Shown: positions 8,971-18,481 of the stretch, piece by piece
Position numbering within the stretch: the first letter of the stretch is position 1
Layout: every line of letters starts with the position of its first letter
Assembly: GCF_027484705.1 (NCBI RefSeq)
Contig: NZ_JAIXSL010000016.1
Coordinates: 1 to 64,000, forward strand
Source: Flavobacterium sp.
GTDB lineage: Bacteria; Bacteroidota; Bacteroidia; Flavobacteriales; Flavobacteriaceae
Reading direction: 5' to 3'
Length of the DNA: 64,000 nt
Notes under the pieces: generated by a model
Database searches by the model: none
Told to the model about the DNA's origin: nothing
Seen by the model: only the letters and a program-made list of their open reading frames with translations
Made by a program: the position numbers and the translations under genes

Positions 8971-10428
8971 ATGGAAATCAGAAACCTCGAACCCAAAGCC
9001 CTTTGGAATAAATTTGCCGATCTCAACGCCGTGCCGCGTCCGTCGAAAAAAGAAGACCGCGTCATCGAATTCATGAAAAACTTCGGAAAAAGCCTCGGAT
9101 TGGAAACTTTTGAAGACGACATCCGCAACGTGATCATCCGCAAACCTGCAACGCCAGGCATGGAAAACCGCAAAACGGTCGTATTGCAAGGCCACCTCGA
9201 TATGGTGCACCAAAAAAATGCCGATACGAATTTCGACTTTGACAAACAAGGCATCGATATGTATGTCGATGGCGATTGGGTTCGCGCCAAAGGAACTACA
9301 CTCGGAGCAGATAATGGGCTAGGAGTGGCTGCGATCATGGCGATTCTCGAAAGCAAAGACATTCCGCATCCGGCGATTGATGCGCTGTTTACAATCGATG
9401 AAGAAACAGGAATGACGGGCGCTTTAAATCTGAAAGGCGACATTTTAAAAGGCGAAATCCTTTTGAATATGGATACTGAAGAAGACGACGAAATTGATAT
9501 CGGTTGTGCCGGTGGCATCGATGTTACTGCAACGAGAAGTTACCACGAAGAAGAAACACCCGAAGGTTCCGTAGGTTATACAATTACCGTAAAAGGCTTG
9601 AATGGCGGGCATTCCGGAATGGATATCCACAAAGGTTTGGGCAACGCGAATAAAATCATGAACCGTTTGCTATTTGACGGCTTTGAGAATTTTGGTTTGC
9701 AGATTGCTGAAATCAATGGTGGAAGCTTACGTAATGCAATTCCGCGCGAAAGTGTAGCTAAAGTGATTATCGCTTCGATGTATGATGAAGCTTACGTTTT
9801 CGATATGCAGGAAGTTATTGGCGAGATCAAAGCGGAATTTAAAACTACAGAACCTAATTTAACTATTGAAATCACCAAATCTGATTTGCCTTCAAAAATC
9901 ATGGAACTTGGTGTGCAGGAAGGTTTGTTGCGTTCGATTTACGCGGCGCACAACGGCGTTTACAGAATGTCTGCCGATATGGAAGATTTGGTTGAAACGT
10001 CGAACAATATTGCGCGTGTCATTGTGAAAGACGGCGAGATTTCAATCCAGAATTTAACGCGTTCTTCAGTAGAATCCTCCAAAATGGATTTGGCCAATGC
10101 GTTGCGCTCGGCTTACGAACTCTTCGGCTGCGAAGTCACTTTTACCGGCAGTTATCCGGGTTGGACACCGAATGTAAACTCTGAAATCTTAGATGTTCTG
10201 GTTTCAATTTATGAAAAGCAAAACGGCGATAAACCAAAAGTAGTCGCTTGTCACGCGGGATTGGAATGTGGCATTTTAGGAACGAATTATCCGGGAATGG
10301 ACATGATTTCTTTTGGCCCGACCATTCACGGAGCGCATTCACCCGATGAACGTGCGAGCATCAAATCATCGCAGAAATTCTGGAAATTCGTGTTGGAGAT
10401 TTTAGCCAGCATTCCGATGAAAAACTAA
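8971..10428 (+). CDS. pepD: Aminoacyl-histidine dipeptidase (M20 peptidase)
   Basis: VVLQGHLDMVHQKN, TLGADNGLGVAAIMA, DEETGMTGA, GLNGGHSGMDIHKG. Confidence 0.94.
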   Translation: MEIRNLEPKALWNKFADLNAVPRPSKKEDRVIEFMKNFGKSLGLETFEDDIRNVIIRKPATPGMENRKTVVLQGHLDMVHQKNADTNFDFDKQGIDMYVDGDWVRAKGTTLGADNGLGVAAIMAILESKDIPHPAIDALFTIDEETGMTGALNLKGDILKGEILLNMDTEEDDEIDIGCAGGIDVTATRSYHEEETPEGSVGYTITVKGLNGGHSGMDIHKGLGNANKIMNRLLFDGFENFGLQIAEINGGSLRNAIPRESVAKVIIASMYDEAYVFDMQEVIGEIKAEFKTTEPNLTIEITKSDLPSKIMELGVQEGLLRSIYAAHNGVYRMSADMEDLVETSNNIARVIVKDGEISIQNLTRSSVESSKMDLANALRSAYELFGCEVTFTGSYPGWTPNVNSEILDVLVSIYEKQNGDKPKVVACHAGLECGILGTNYPGMDMISFGPTIHGAHSPDERASIKSSQKFWKFVLEILASIPMKN

Positions 10429-10445
10429 TTCCAAAATAAAAAATA

Positions 10446-10475
10446 AAAACCCGTTTACTACTAAACGGGTTTTTT
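10446..10475. terminator. Bidirectional terminator
   Basis: AAAACCCGTTTACTACTAAACGGGTTTTTT. Confidence 0.85.
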
Positions 10476-10483
10476 ATTTGAAG

Positions 10484-10834
10484 TTATTTTACCTTGACCA
10501 ACCAGCCACGCGCGGTAGTTTTCGAAATGTCGATGTTGCTTTTCATCGTGAATTTCATCGAGTCTTTATTGAATTCACGGTTGTCGATTTCCATCGGATT
10601 GTCGTCTTTGCCGTAGCGAAGAAAAGCACGGTATTTCTCGTATTTGATTTTGCCTTTATACATCACGGCGTCGGGCATCACTTTCTTGAAAACACTGTCA
10701 GTGAACACCATCTGAAACGTTTGCTGTTCGTATTTCTTCTCAAACACAATGCGGTATTTCCCGTTGAGTTTAGCATTTTCCTGAGGCAATAAACTTGCTA
10801 AAAAAGTTAGGATTGCTATGATCAATATTTTCAT
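10484..10834 (-). CDS. Hypothetical exported protein
   Basis: N-terminal signal peptide MKILIIAILTFLASLLPQ. Confidence 0.6.
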   Translation of the reverse strand: MKILIIAILTFLASLLPQENAKLNGKYRIVFEKKYEQQTFQMVFTDSVFKKVMPDAVMYKGKIKYEKYRAFLRYGKDDNPMEIDNREFNKDSMKFTMKSNIDISKTTARGWLVKVK

Positions 10835-10905
10835 CTTGCCGGTATTTATTTTTGTTGAATCAAATGTAGAAAAAAACTCGCTTATTGCTAAACGAGTTCT
10901 TCAAT

Positions 10906-11451
10906 TTAAACAAACAATAAAATCAATAAGGGAAAAATAATGCCAGCCAGCGCCAGTTTCCAGCCTCTTTGCTTAAACGAAAATTTACCCGCCGGGATCA
11001 TAATCGCGCCTGTAATGGCAATCGTAATCAACGAAATCCCAAAAATGTCGCCATAATAAATCCACCAATTTGAGGTGTTTTTGTGCAGTTTCATCGTTTG
11101 GCTGATGATCGGTGTTTTGCTGAACGAAATGATTTCACCTTTGCCAGTTTTCATATCGATTTCGATGTCATTGTTCTCAAAAGAAATCTTGACTTCCCCT
11201 TTTTTGACTTTGCATCTTCTGAGTTTATCGTCGATGCCATAGGTTTTGGCTAAGTTTTCGGCGAATTTGTCATTGATCAGATCCTCATTCGGAAGGTTCA
11301 CTTTAATGAGTTTGGTTTCGGTCGTATACTTTTCCGGATGCCAGTCTTCGCGGTGGTTCATCAAAATGCCAGAAAAAGCAAAAGAGATGATGAGTCCGAT
11401 GTAGAAATAACCTAGATCGCGGTGGAGGTTTCTGATTTTCAGCGGATTCAT
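10906..11451 (-). CDS. PepSY-associated TM helix protein
   Basis: RDLGYFYIGLIISFAFSGILMNHREDWHPEKY; 2 nt from TonB receptor gene. Confidence 0.78.
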   Translation of the reverse strand: MNPLKIRNLHRDLGYFYIGLIISFAFSGILMNHREDWHPEKYTTETKLIKVNLPNEDLINDKFAENLAKTYGIDDKLRRCKVKKGEVKISFENNDIEIDMKTGKGEIISFSKTPIISQTMKLHKNTSNWWIYYGDIFGISLITIAITGAIMIPAGKFSFKQRGWKLALAGIIFPLLILLFV

Positions 11452-11453
11452 GT

Positions 11454-13703
11454 TTAGAAAGTATAATTTAATGAAACGGAATAATTCGTAGGCGCAATCG
11501 GATTGACACTGTTGTCGTCATGAACATTGTAGCTCAAAACGTTGAAGATGTTGCTCATCTTTCCTCTCAAGGTAATCTGATTGATCTTGTAACCCAACGT
11601 GAAATCGTTCTGGAAATAATCAGGCAAAGCTACCGGTTTTCTAGGGTCGTTCGACGTTATTAAATTAGTGGAACGTCCTGCGTATCTCGCTCCGATATAA
11701 GAATTTATCAGGCCTAAATTCAAACCTTTGAGTTTTCCTTTGTCGAAGTTGTAATTGAAATTTAGGTTTGCTGTGTTTTTCGGCATGTAAAGAATCGAAC
11801 TTCCTACAATAAAAATGTTGCTCGCCGTGTACTTGATTTCCGTGAAACTATAACCAGCCATTACTGACAATCCTTTTACGGGATAAGCTACGATATCGAT
11901 CTCAACGCCTTTACTTTTGGTGCCTCCGGCTAATTCTCTGAAGTTGGCATCAATCAGCGAATTTTGTGCTAAATTGTTGTTTTCAATTTGATATAACGTA
12001 AGGTTCGCATACAAACGATCATGGAATAATTCGTTTTTAGAACCGATTTCATATTGGTGAATTGTAGATGGTTTCAATGCTGCTTTAGTTTCATAATCCA
12101 GACCTGTGTTGGGCACAAACGAATTTGAATAACTCGCAAAAACCGATTGTTTGGCATTAGGCTGGAAAATCAAACCGATTCTGGGTGAAAAAGCGTCATC
12201 ATACTGGTTGGTCACGACAGTTTTCTCGGCTCTTGGCGTCGGATTGGTTGCGGCAAAAGTGTAGACTTCATTCTCTGTATCCTGATAACTGTAACGCACG
12301 CCCAATAAAGCTTTGAAATGCTGATTGAAATGAATCAAGTCCTGAATATAAGCGCCAACACGTTTTATAGGAGCCGTTGTCAAAGTGTTTTTATCCATGT
12401 TGGGAACGTCATTTCTGGCAGTGCTCAAATCGGTTGTAAAGATGTTGATGGTGTCGTATTCATTGGCGTAATTCTTCAATGGCAATGGATTTTTGTAGAC
12501 TGAAGCCAAGGTCGTGGTTTTATAAGTGTCTGTATCGATACCCACAAGCAATTGGTGGCTCACATTCCAAGTTTTGAAATTCCCTTTAACGTTGACTTCC
12601 TGCAACCAATAATTGTCTTTGGCTTCGCTGCGTTGCAGACCGCGTTTCCAGTTTCCATTAGCATCGACCGATAGGATAGGAGCAGCATTCGCAGGCGAAC
12701 TCAACACAGCATTTGGTCGGGTATTCGCAAATAAATCTGTCTTGTAATAACGGAACGAATTGATAAAATTGATATTCCAGTTTTCATTAAAATCATGCTT
12801 TAAAGTAGTCGTGAGCGAAGCTTGTTCAGCTTTATTGTAAGCCCAAGAAACCCCAACAAACCGGCTTCTCGGCAAATCAACGAGTTCGTAATTGATGATT
12901 CCGGCACCAAAATCGGCAGTTCTGAAATCTTTCTGATAATCGGCTTCGATCAAAAGAGAAGTCCTGTCATTGAAGTTGATCAAAAAAGACGGATTCACAT
13001 ATTTCGATTCGGAACTCACGCCAATCCTGAAACTGTTGGCCTGCGTATTGGAACCGTTCATGCGGAATGCCATTGTTTTTCCTTTTCCGATTCCGCCATA
13101 AACATCGAAAGTGGTTTTGTAGGTGTCAAAACTTCCTGCTGTGATTCCGGCATCGGCACCAAATTCGAATCTTGGTTTTTTGGTGATGATGTTCAGAACA
13201 CCGCCTGCTGTGACATTCCCGAATAAGATGGCGGCACTTCCTTTGAGGAATTCGACTTTTTCAATACCACTGGTTTCGGTTGGCATGCCATTGAAGTAGC
13301 GTACGCCATTCTTAAAAGTATTCGAACTTCCCATGGCATAACCTCTTGAGGCAATTTCTTCCTGAAAACCGCCGGTATTTCCCATGATGTAGACGCCGTT
13401 GGTGTTTTTAAGAATGTCCGTCATGTTGGCTATTTGCTGATTTTGCAAAGTCGATTGGTTGATTACGGCAACACTTTGTGGCAAATCGAGTGGTTTGATA
13501 TTCGACTTACCAACGTTGACAGGTACTTTTCGGGCACTAGCAGTAATCATAACCTCGGCTAGTATTTCGCCTTTTTTGGTTTTGACGGTGTCTGTTGTTG
13601 TGATAGATTCCCTTTGTTCGCTTTGGTTTGTTTTGTGTTCTTGCGCATAACTACAAAGGTTTGCAGAAAGAACGAGCGCTTGGATAAGTAGGTATCTGGA
13701 CAT
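11454..13703 (-). CDS. TonB-dependent siderophore receptor
   Basis: Plug domain (PLDLPQSVAVINQSTLQNQQ; ILFGNVTAGGVLNIITKKP) and terminal beta strand SVSLNYTF. Confidence 0.93.
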   Translation of the reverse strand: MSRYLLIQALVLSANLCSYAQEHKTNQSEQRESITTTDTVKTKKGEILAEVMITASARKVPVNVGKSNIKPLDLPQSVAVINQSTLQNQQIANMTDILKNTNGVYIMGNTGGFQEEIASRGYAMGSSNTFKNGVRYFNGMPTETSGIEKVEFLKGSAAILFGNVTAGGVLNIITKKPRFEFGADAGITAGSFDTYKTTFDVYGGIGKGKTMAFRMNGSNTQANSFRIGVSSESKYVNPSFLINFNDRTSLLIEADYQKDFRTADFGAGIINYELVDLPRSRFVGVSWAYNKAEQASLTTTLKHDFNENWNINFINSFRYYKTDLFANTRPNAVLSSPANAAPILSVDANGNWKRGLQRSEAKDNYWLQEVNVKGNFKTWNVSHQLLVGIDTDTYKTTTLASVYKNPLPLKNYANEYDTINIFTTDLSTARNDVPNMDKNTLTTAPIKRVGAYIQDLIHFNQHFKALLGVRYSYQDTENEVYTFAATNPTPRAEKTVVTNQYDDAFSPRIGLIFQPNAKQSVFASYSNSFVPNTGLDYETKAALKPSTIHQYEIGSKNELFHDRLYANLTLYQIENNNLAQNSLIDANFRELAGGTKSKGVEIDIVAYPVKGLSVMAGYSFTEIKYTASNIFIVGSSILYMPKNTANLNFNYNFDKGKLKGLNLGLINSYIGARYAGRSTNLITSNDPRKPVALPDYFQNDFTLGYKINQITLRGKMSNIFNVLSYNVHDDNSVNPIAPTNYSVSLNYTF

Positions 13704-13762
13704 TTATTTAGAATAATTAAAAATAATAATGCAAATATAAAATGCACTTTCGAAATAAAAAA

Positions 13763-13788
13763 GTTTATTTAGACTTATTATAAATAAA
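13763..13788. promoter_or_regulatory. Candidate Fur-like inverted repeat upstream of TonB receptor
   Basis: TTTATTTAGACTTATTATAAATAAA, arms TTTATTTA/TAAATAAA; related TTATTTAGAATAATT at 13704-13719. Confidence 0.4.
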
Positions 13789-13938
13789 ATTTTAAACAGT
13801 AATTTTAATTTTATGGCTTTCAGTAATTTAGAGGGAAAATTTTTTAAACAAATTTTATAAACAGAATGCTTCGTCTATTCAAGCATTATTTATTGAACTT
13901 GATGGCTTATCAATACAATAAAAAACTAATTTTATGCC

Positions 13939-14169
13939 GTGCAACCATCAACCTCAAAAGACCCGCTTCATGGCATTACACTCCAAAAAATTTTGGAGCA
14001 ATTGGTTGCATTCTATGGTTTTGATACTTTGGGCGAACTCATTAAAATTAAATGCTTTACGAAAAATCCGTCAGTGAAGTCGAGTCTGACTTTTTTAAGA
14101 AAAACCGATTGGGCGCGTCAGAAAGTAGAACAGCTTTACATTAGGACTTTGCCTAAATTTCCAAAATGA
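13939..14169 (+). CDS. VF530 family DNA-binding protein
   Basis: DPLHGITLQKILEQLVAFYGFDTLGELIKIKCFTKNPSVKSSLTFLRKTDWARQKVE. Confidence 0.88.
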   Translation: MQPSTSKDPLHGITLQKILEQLVAFYGFDTLGELIKIKCFTKNPSVKSSLTFLRKTDWARQKVEQLYIRTLPKFPK

Positions 14170-14733
14170 TTATTTGCGGAAGTTTCGTCTGAGCAACGAA
14201 TAAATGACAGTATCCCAAAACTTTCCATCAAAAAATTCATTTTCAAGAATGTGTGCTTCTTTGACAAAACCATTCTTTTGCAAAACCCTTTCTGAAGCGA
14301 TATTGTCTGGATCTATGATGGCTTCAACCGAATGCAGATTCATCACATCAAAACCATAAACGAGAATCGCTTCGATCGCTTCGGTTATGATTCCTTTTCC
14401 ATGAAATTCACGCGATAACATATAACCAATTTCCGAACGATAATGCTCCGGCTGGATGCGGTAGTGTCCAATAATGCCCAAAAGTTTAGGGTTTCCCTTA
14501 AGCGTGATGGCCCAGTTGATGCCTTCATTGTTTTCGATTTTGGCGTCAATCATTGCGAAATGATCTAAAGCCTGTTCTGTATTGGTTACCAACGGACGTG
14601 GAATAAAGCGCATATTTTCCGCATCGCCACGCAATACCATGATCTGTTCCGCATCATTCTTATCGAGACGGCGCAGCAACAAACGCGGCGTTTCTATTTC
14701 GGGAAATGGATTATTGAAATTAAAAGTCAGCAT
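14170..14733 (-). CDS. GNAT family N-acetyltransferase (RimJ/RimL-like)
   Basis: ETPRLLLRRL; EIGYMLSREFHGKGIITEAIEAI; SERVLQKNGFVKEA. Confidence 0.9.
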   Translation of the reverse strand: MLTFNFNNPFPEIETPRLLLRRLDKNDAEQIMVLRGDAENMRFIPRPLVTNTEQALDHFAMIDAKIENNEGINWAITLKGNPKLLGIIGHYRIQPEHYRSEIGYMLSREFHGKGIITEAIEAILVYGFDVMNLHSVEAIIDPDNIASERVLQKNGFVKEAHILENEFFDGKFWDTVIYSLLRRNFRK

Positions 14734-14736
14734 GGT

Positions 14737-15591
14737 TTAGTAGATTTCGATTTTAAAGCTACAAAGAAATTCTTGTTGTGCCGCCACGAATTGTATCGCT
14801 TCTTTGTCTTCGAGTTTTCCGTTGCTGTTTATAGTATCTGAATATCCCAGCCACGGCTCAAGACAAAGGAAAGGTGCATTGATTTTAGTCCAGATTCCGA
14901 AATTTTTGAAATCATTGAAATGAAAGCCAAGGAGCGGATTTCCATTTTCCAAGATGGTGATTTTTTTCGATTGCATTTCCTTAAAAATCAAAGCGTCGTT
15001 TTCAAACAGCGAATAGGCGAGCTGTACTTGCTTTTGGTGCATCGGAAGCAATGTTGTCTTCTTCGAAAGTAAATCATTTTCAAGTGAATAGCTTTTTAAG
15101 GCTTCCTGAAATTCAAACTCTAGACTGTAATGTTCAAAGAATTCTGACAAAGCGAAAGCCGGATGCGCGCCGATCGAAAAAGGCATCATAACGTCTGTTT
15201 TGTTGATGATTTTGTAAGCCACGACAAGTTCGTTTTCATTTAAAACGTAATGAAGTTGTAGTTCAAAATCAAAAGGATAAACAGCTCTGGTTTCTGTTGA
15301 AGATTGCAGTGAAAAAATGGCTGATGATTCGGTTTTTGAAATCAATTCAAATTCGTAATCCCTAGCAAATCCGTGCCTTGGCAAAGTATAATGTTTGTTT
15401 TTATATTCGAATTGATTGTTTTTCAAAGTGCCGACAATTGGAAATAAAACAGGAGAATGTTTGCCCCAGAATGTAGGATTTCCTTCCCAGATGTATTCGC
15501 GTTTGGTGCTGGTTTTTTGCAGCGAAATGAGTTCCGCGCCCTGCGAATTGATGACGACTTCTAATTGATTATTCTTTATTGATATCTTCAA
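14737..15591 (-). CDS. Aldose 1-epimerase family protein (LacX-like)
   Basis: GAELISLQ...EYIWEG; FSIGAHPAF; LCLEPWLGYSD. Confidence 0.87.
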   Translation of the reverse strand: MKISIKNNQLEVVINSQGAELISLQKTSTKREYIWEGNPTFWGKHSPVLFPIVGTLKNNQFEYKNKHYTLPRHGFARDYEFELISKTESSAIFSLQSSTETRAVYPFDFELQLHYVLNENELVVAYKIINKTDVMMPFSIGAHPAFALSEFFEHYSLEFEFQEALKSYSLENDLLSKKTTLLPMHQKQVQLAYSLFENDALIFKEMQSKKITILENGNPLLGFHFNDFKNFGIWTKINAPFLCLEPWLGYSDTINSNGKLEDKEAIQFVAAQQEFLCSFKIEIY

Positions 15592-15684
15592 AATATTGAA
15601 AAAATAATATGGTTTTTGTTAATTGTAAATATATTTTATTACATTCACAGTCCCTAATCTATTAATAATTAAAATTTGACTATT

Positions 15685-15966
15685 ATGGCAACTACCTATG
15701 AAACCATAGCGAAAGAAAAAATTCATGCTTTGAAATTTCCAAACCATGAAGTTCTCGAAGACAAAGATGCTATTTTTCAGCGAAACATCGATTTAAACCG
15801 CGCGCAATCTTTAGGCAATCTCGAGCATTCCAAAATTAAGATCTTTTTTGAAGACAACCAATCCAAAAAAATGGTGGAAACTACCGTTTGGGCTGTTACG
15901 GATAATCTGGTTGTGCTTAAGCAGGGCGTCGGAATTCCGATACATCGCATTTTTAAATCTTTTTAA
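15685..15966 (+). CDS. Hypothetical protein
   Basis: Intact ORF (alternative start 15676) with good codon usage. Confidence 0.6.
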   Translation: MATTYETIAKEKIHALKFPNHEVLEDKDAIFQRNIDLNRAQSLGNLEHSKIKIFFEDNQSKKMVETTVWAVTDNLVVLKQGVGIPIHRIFKSF

Positions 15967-15970
15967 ATAA

Positions 15971-16035
15971 GTTTATTTGTGGATTTGGTTATTTGGGCTT
16001 CGTGTACAAATAACCCAATAAGCAAATCCATAAAC
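15971..16035. repeat. Long imperfect inverted repeat built from GGATTTGGTTATTTG words
   Basis: GTTTATTTGTGGATTTGGTTATTTGGG versus AAATAACCCAATAAGCAAATCCATAAAC. Confidence 0.8.
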
Positions 16036-16047
16036 TCACAATTTGCT

Positions 16048-16055
16048 TATATTTG
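16048..16055 (+). promoter_or_regulatory. -7 box TATATTTG
   Basis: Exact TAnnTTTG match 22 nt upstream of GTG start. Confidence 0.55.
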
Positions 16056-16076
16056 TTCGCCTAAAACAGCATTCAC

Positions 16077-17312
16077 GTGAGTCAAATCAACAAACTGAAA
16101 ATCCTCAACGACCCGATTTACGGATTCATCACGATACCGAATCCGCTACTTTACGATCTCATTCAACATCCTTATTTCCAGCGTTTGCGGCGCATTTCGC
16201 AGATGGGTATGTCTTATTTAGTCTATCCGGGTGCACATCATACACGGTTCCATCATGCTTTGGGTTGCATGCACATGATGCAGAAAGCGATTGAAGTGTT
16301 GAAGTTTAAGGAAGTACAGATTTCCAAAGAAGAAGAAAATGCTTTGTTGATTGCGATTCTGTTGCATGATATCGGACACGGACCATTTTCCCACGCGATG
16401 GAGCACAGCATTGTCGAAGGTGTGAGCCACGAAGCGATTTCTTTGTTGTTTATGAACCGTTTGAATGTAGAATTCGACGGGCAACTTTCCTTGGCCATTA
16501 AAGTTTTTAAAGGCGAATACCATCGCAAGTTCATGCTGCAACTCATTTCGAGCCAGCTTGATATGGACCGTATGGATTACCTCAAACGCGACAGTTTTTA
16601 CACGGGCGTCGCGGAAGGCAACATCAATTCCGACCGTTTGATTCAGATGCTCAATGTCGTGGACGATGTTTTGGTGATGGAAGAAAAAGCCATCTATTCC
16701 ATCGAGAAATTCCTCATGGCCAGAAGGCTGATGTATTGGCAGGCTTACCTTCACAAAACAAGCCTCGTCGCCGAATTGATTCTTACCAAAACACTTAAAC
16801 GCGCTAAAGAACTTACACTTAAAGGAACTGAATTGCCATCGAGCAAACCTTTGGCATTTTTCATGAAAAACAAAATTGAGCTTCCCGATTTTACCGATGA
16901 TGTGCTAGACCAATTTGCGCAACTCGATGATTATGATATTGTCAGTGCTTTAAAATCATGGCAAACCGAAGATGATTTTATATTAAGTTCGCTAAGCAAA
17001 ATGATTATCAACCGCGATTTGCTCAAAATAAAGCTCAGCAGCGAAAAATTCCCGAAAGAGATGCTTCACGAACTGACTGAAAGATTTTCAAAAGCAAACG
17101 GAATCTCTGCTCATGACACTGAATACTTCATTTTTAAAGGAAAAATTAAAAATCAGGCTTACAGCAAAGACGCGGAACCGATCCATATTCTGAAGAAAGA
17201 CAAAACGATTGAAGACGTGGTTGAAGCTTCCGATCAGCTGAATTTGAAAGCCTTGTCGAAACCCGTCACGAAATATTATATTTGCTACCCAAAACAACTG
17301 CTAGAAAATTAA
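16077..17312 (+). CDS. HD domain-containing phosphohydrolase (dNTPase-like)
   Basis: HPYFQRLRRISQMG, HHTRFHHALGCMHM, LLHDIGHGPFSHAME. Confidence 0.9.
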   Translation: MSQINKLKILNDPIYGFITIPNPLLYDLIQHPYFQRLRRISQMGMSYLVYPGAHHTRFHHALGCMHMMQKAIEVLKFKEVQISKEEENALLIAILLHDIGHGPFSHAMEHSIVEGVSHEAISLLFMNRLNVEFDGQLSLAIKVFKGEYHRKFMLQLISSQLDMDRMDYLKRDSFYTGVAEGNINSDRLIQMLNVVDDVLVMEEKAIYSIEKFLMARRLMYWQAYLHKTSLVAELILTKTLKRAKELTLKGTELPSSKPLAFFMKNKIELPDFTDDVLDQFAQLDDYDIVSALKSWQTEDDFILSSLSKMIINRDLLKIKLSSEKFPKEMLHELTERFSKANGISAHDTEYFIFKGKIKNQAYSKDAEPIHILKKDKTIEDVVEASDQLNLKALSKPVTKYYICYPKQLLEN

Positions 17313-17333
17313 TATTTTAAAATCTATTTTTTA

Positions 17334-17341
17334 TATTTTTG
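17334..17341 (+). promoter_or_regulatory. -7 box TATTTTTG upstream of leader ORF and lpxD
   Basis: TAnnTTTG match. Confidence 0.5.
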
Positions 17342-17359
17342 TCGGCACTATTCAAACAA

Positions 17360-17446
17360 ATGAAACAAGCAGAATTATACAATAAGGAATGCAGCGCAAC
17401 GATTTGCGGGTTTCATTTTGTACCAACAAAAAATAGTTTGCTATAA
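17360..17446 (+). CDS. Putative 28-aa leader ORF abutting lpxD
   Basis: ATG...TAA encoding MKQAELYNKECSATICGFHFVPTKNSLL; stop codon immediately precedes lpxD ATG. Confidence 0.35.
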   Translation: MKQAELYNKECSATICGFHFVPTKNSLL

Positions 17447-18478
17447 ATGAAATTCAAAGCAGCGCAAATAGCGAACATCTTAGAAGGCGAGGTTGTTGGA
17501 AATCCCAATGCCGAAGTCTGGACGCTGTCTAAAATTGAAGAAGGCGAGAACGGTTCGATTTCTTTTCTGTCGAACCCGAAATATGAATCTTACATTTATA
17601 CTACCAAAGCGACGATTACCATTGTAAACCATTCTTTTACACCGGAATCTGAAATCAGCACTACATTGATTAAAGTCGACGATGCTTATCTGGCTTTTAC
17701 AAAATTGCTGACCTTTTACGATCAGGCCAGAAAAGACAGCAAAGTCGGTATCGAACAGCCTTCGGTCGTTTCCGAAAGTGTTCAGTATGGTGAAAATTTA
17801 TACCTCGGAAGTTTCAGCTATATCGGTTTGAATGTACGCCTTGGCAACAATGTGAAAATTTATCCGAACTGTTATATCGGCGACAATGTTGTGATTGGCG
17901 ATAATGTTACTGTTTTTGCCGGTGCTAAAATTTATTCAGACACTGTGATTGGAAACCATTGTGCGATTCATTCCGGTGCCATTATCGGAGCGGATGGTTT
18001 TGGTTTTGCACCGAATGCTGACGGGACTTACACGAAAATTCCACAAATCGGGAATGTGATCATAGAAGATCATGTAGATATCGGTGCCTCGACAACAATC
18101 GATCGCGCGACTATGGGATCGACGATTATCAGAAAAGGCGTGAAGCTCGACAACCAAATCCAGATTGCACACAATGTTGAGATTGGCGAACACACCGTCA
18201 TTGCCGCACAAACCGGCGTTGCGGGTTCGACCAAAATCGGAAAAAATTGTATCATTGGCGGTCAGGTTGGTTTTGCCGGACATATCGTCGTAGGCAATAA
18301 TGTACGCATTCAGGCGCAATCGGGTGTCGGACGCAATGTGAAGGACAATGAAGTGTTGCAGGGAAGCCCGTCATTCACGTATACGGATTACAGCAAATCG
18401 TATGTACATTTCCGCAATTTGCCGAAGATTATCTTAGAATTTGAAGAATTAAAAAAAACAATCAATAAAAACAATTAA
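17447..18478 (+). CDS. lpxD: UDP-3-O-(3-hydroxyacyl)glucosamine N-acyltransferase
   Basis: Hexapeptide repeats; GADGFGFAPN and LDNQIQIAHNVEIG motifs. Confidence 0.95.
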   Translation: MKFKAAQIANILEGEVVGNPNAEVWTLSKIEEGENGSISFLSNPKYESYIYTTKATITIVNHSFTPESEISTTLIKVDDAYLAFTKLLTFYDQARKDSKVGIEQPSVVSESVQYGENLYLGSFSYIGLNVRLGNNVKIYPNCYIGDNVVIGDNVTVFAGAKIYSDTVIGNHCAIHSGAIIGADGFGFAPNADGTYTKIPQIGNVIIEDHVDIGASTTIDRATMGSTIIRKGVKLDNQIQIAHNVEIGEHTVIAAQTGVAGSTKIGKNCIIGGQVGFAGHIVVGNNVRIQAQSGVGRNVKDNEVLQGSPSFTYTDYSKSYVHFRNLPKIILEFEELKKTINKNN

Positions 18479-18481
18479 GTG

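Noticed and set aside
13704-13938. Riboswitch (e.g. cobalamin) upstream of the TonB receptor or upstream of 59118
   Set aside because: No B12-box-like or other conserved riboswitch core recognised by eye; would need Infernal to exclude.
16218-16754. 178-aa minus-strand ORF opposite the HD-domain gene, and similar antisense ORFs (1591..2034, 8952..9518, 28865..29410, 30713..31057)
   Set aside because: Overlap conserved sense coding regions; composition typical of antisense translation.
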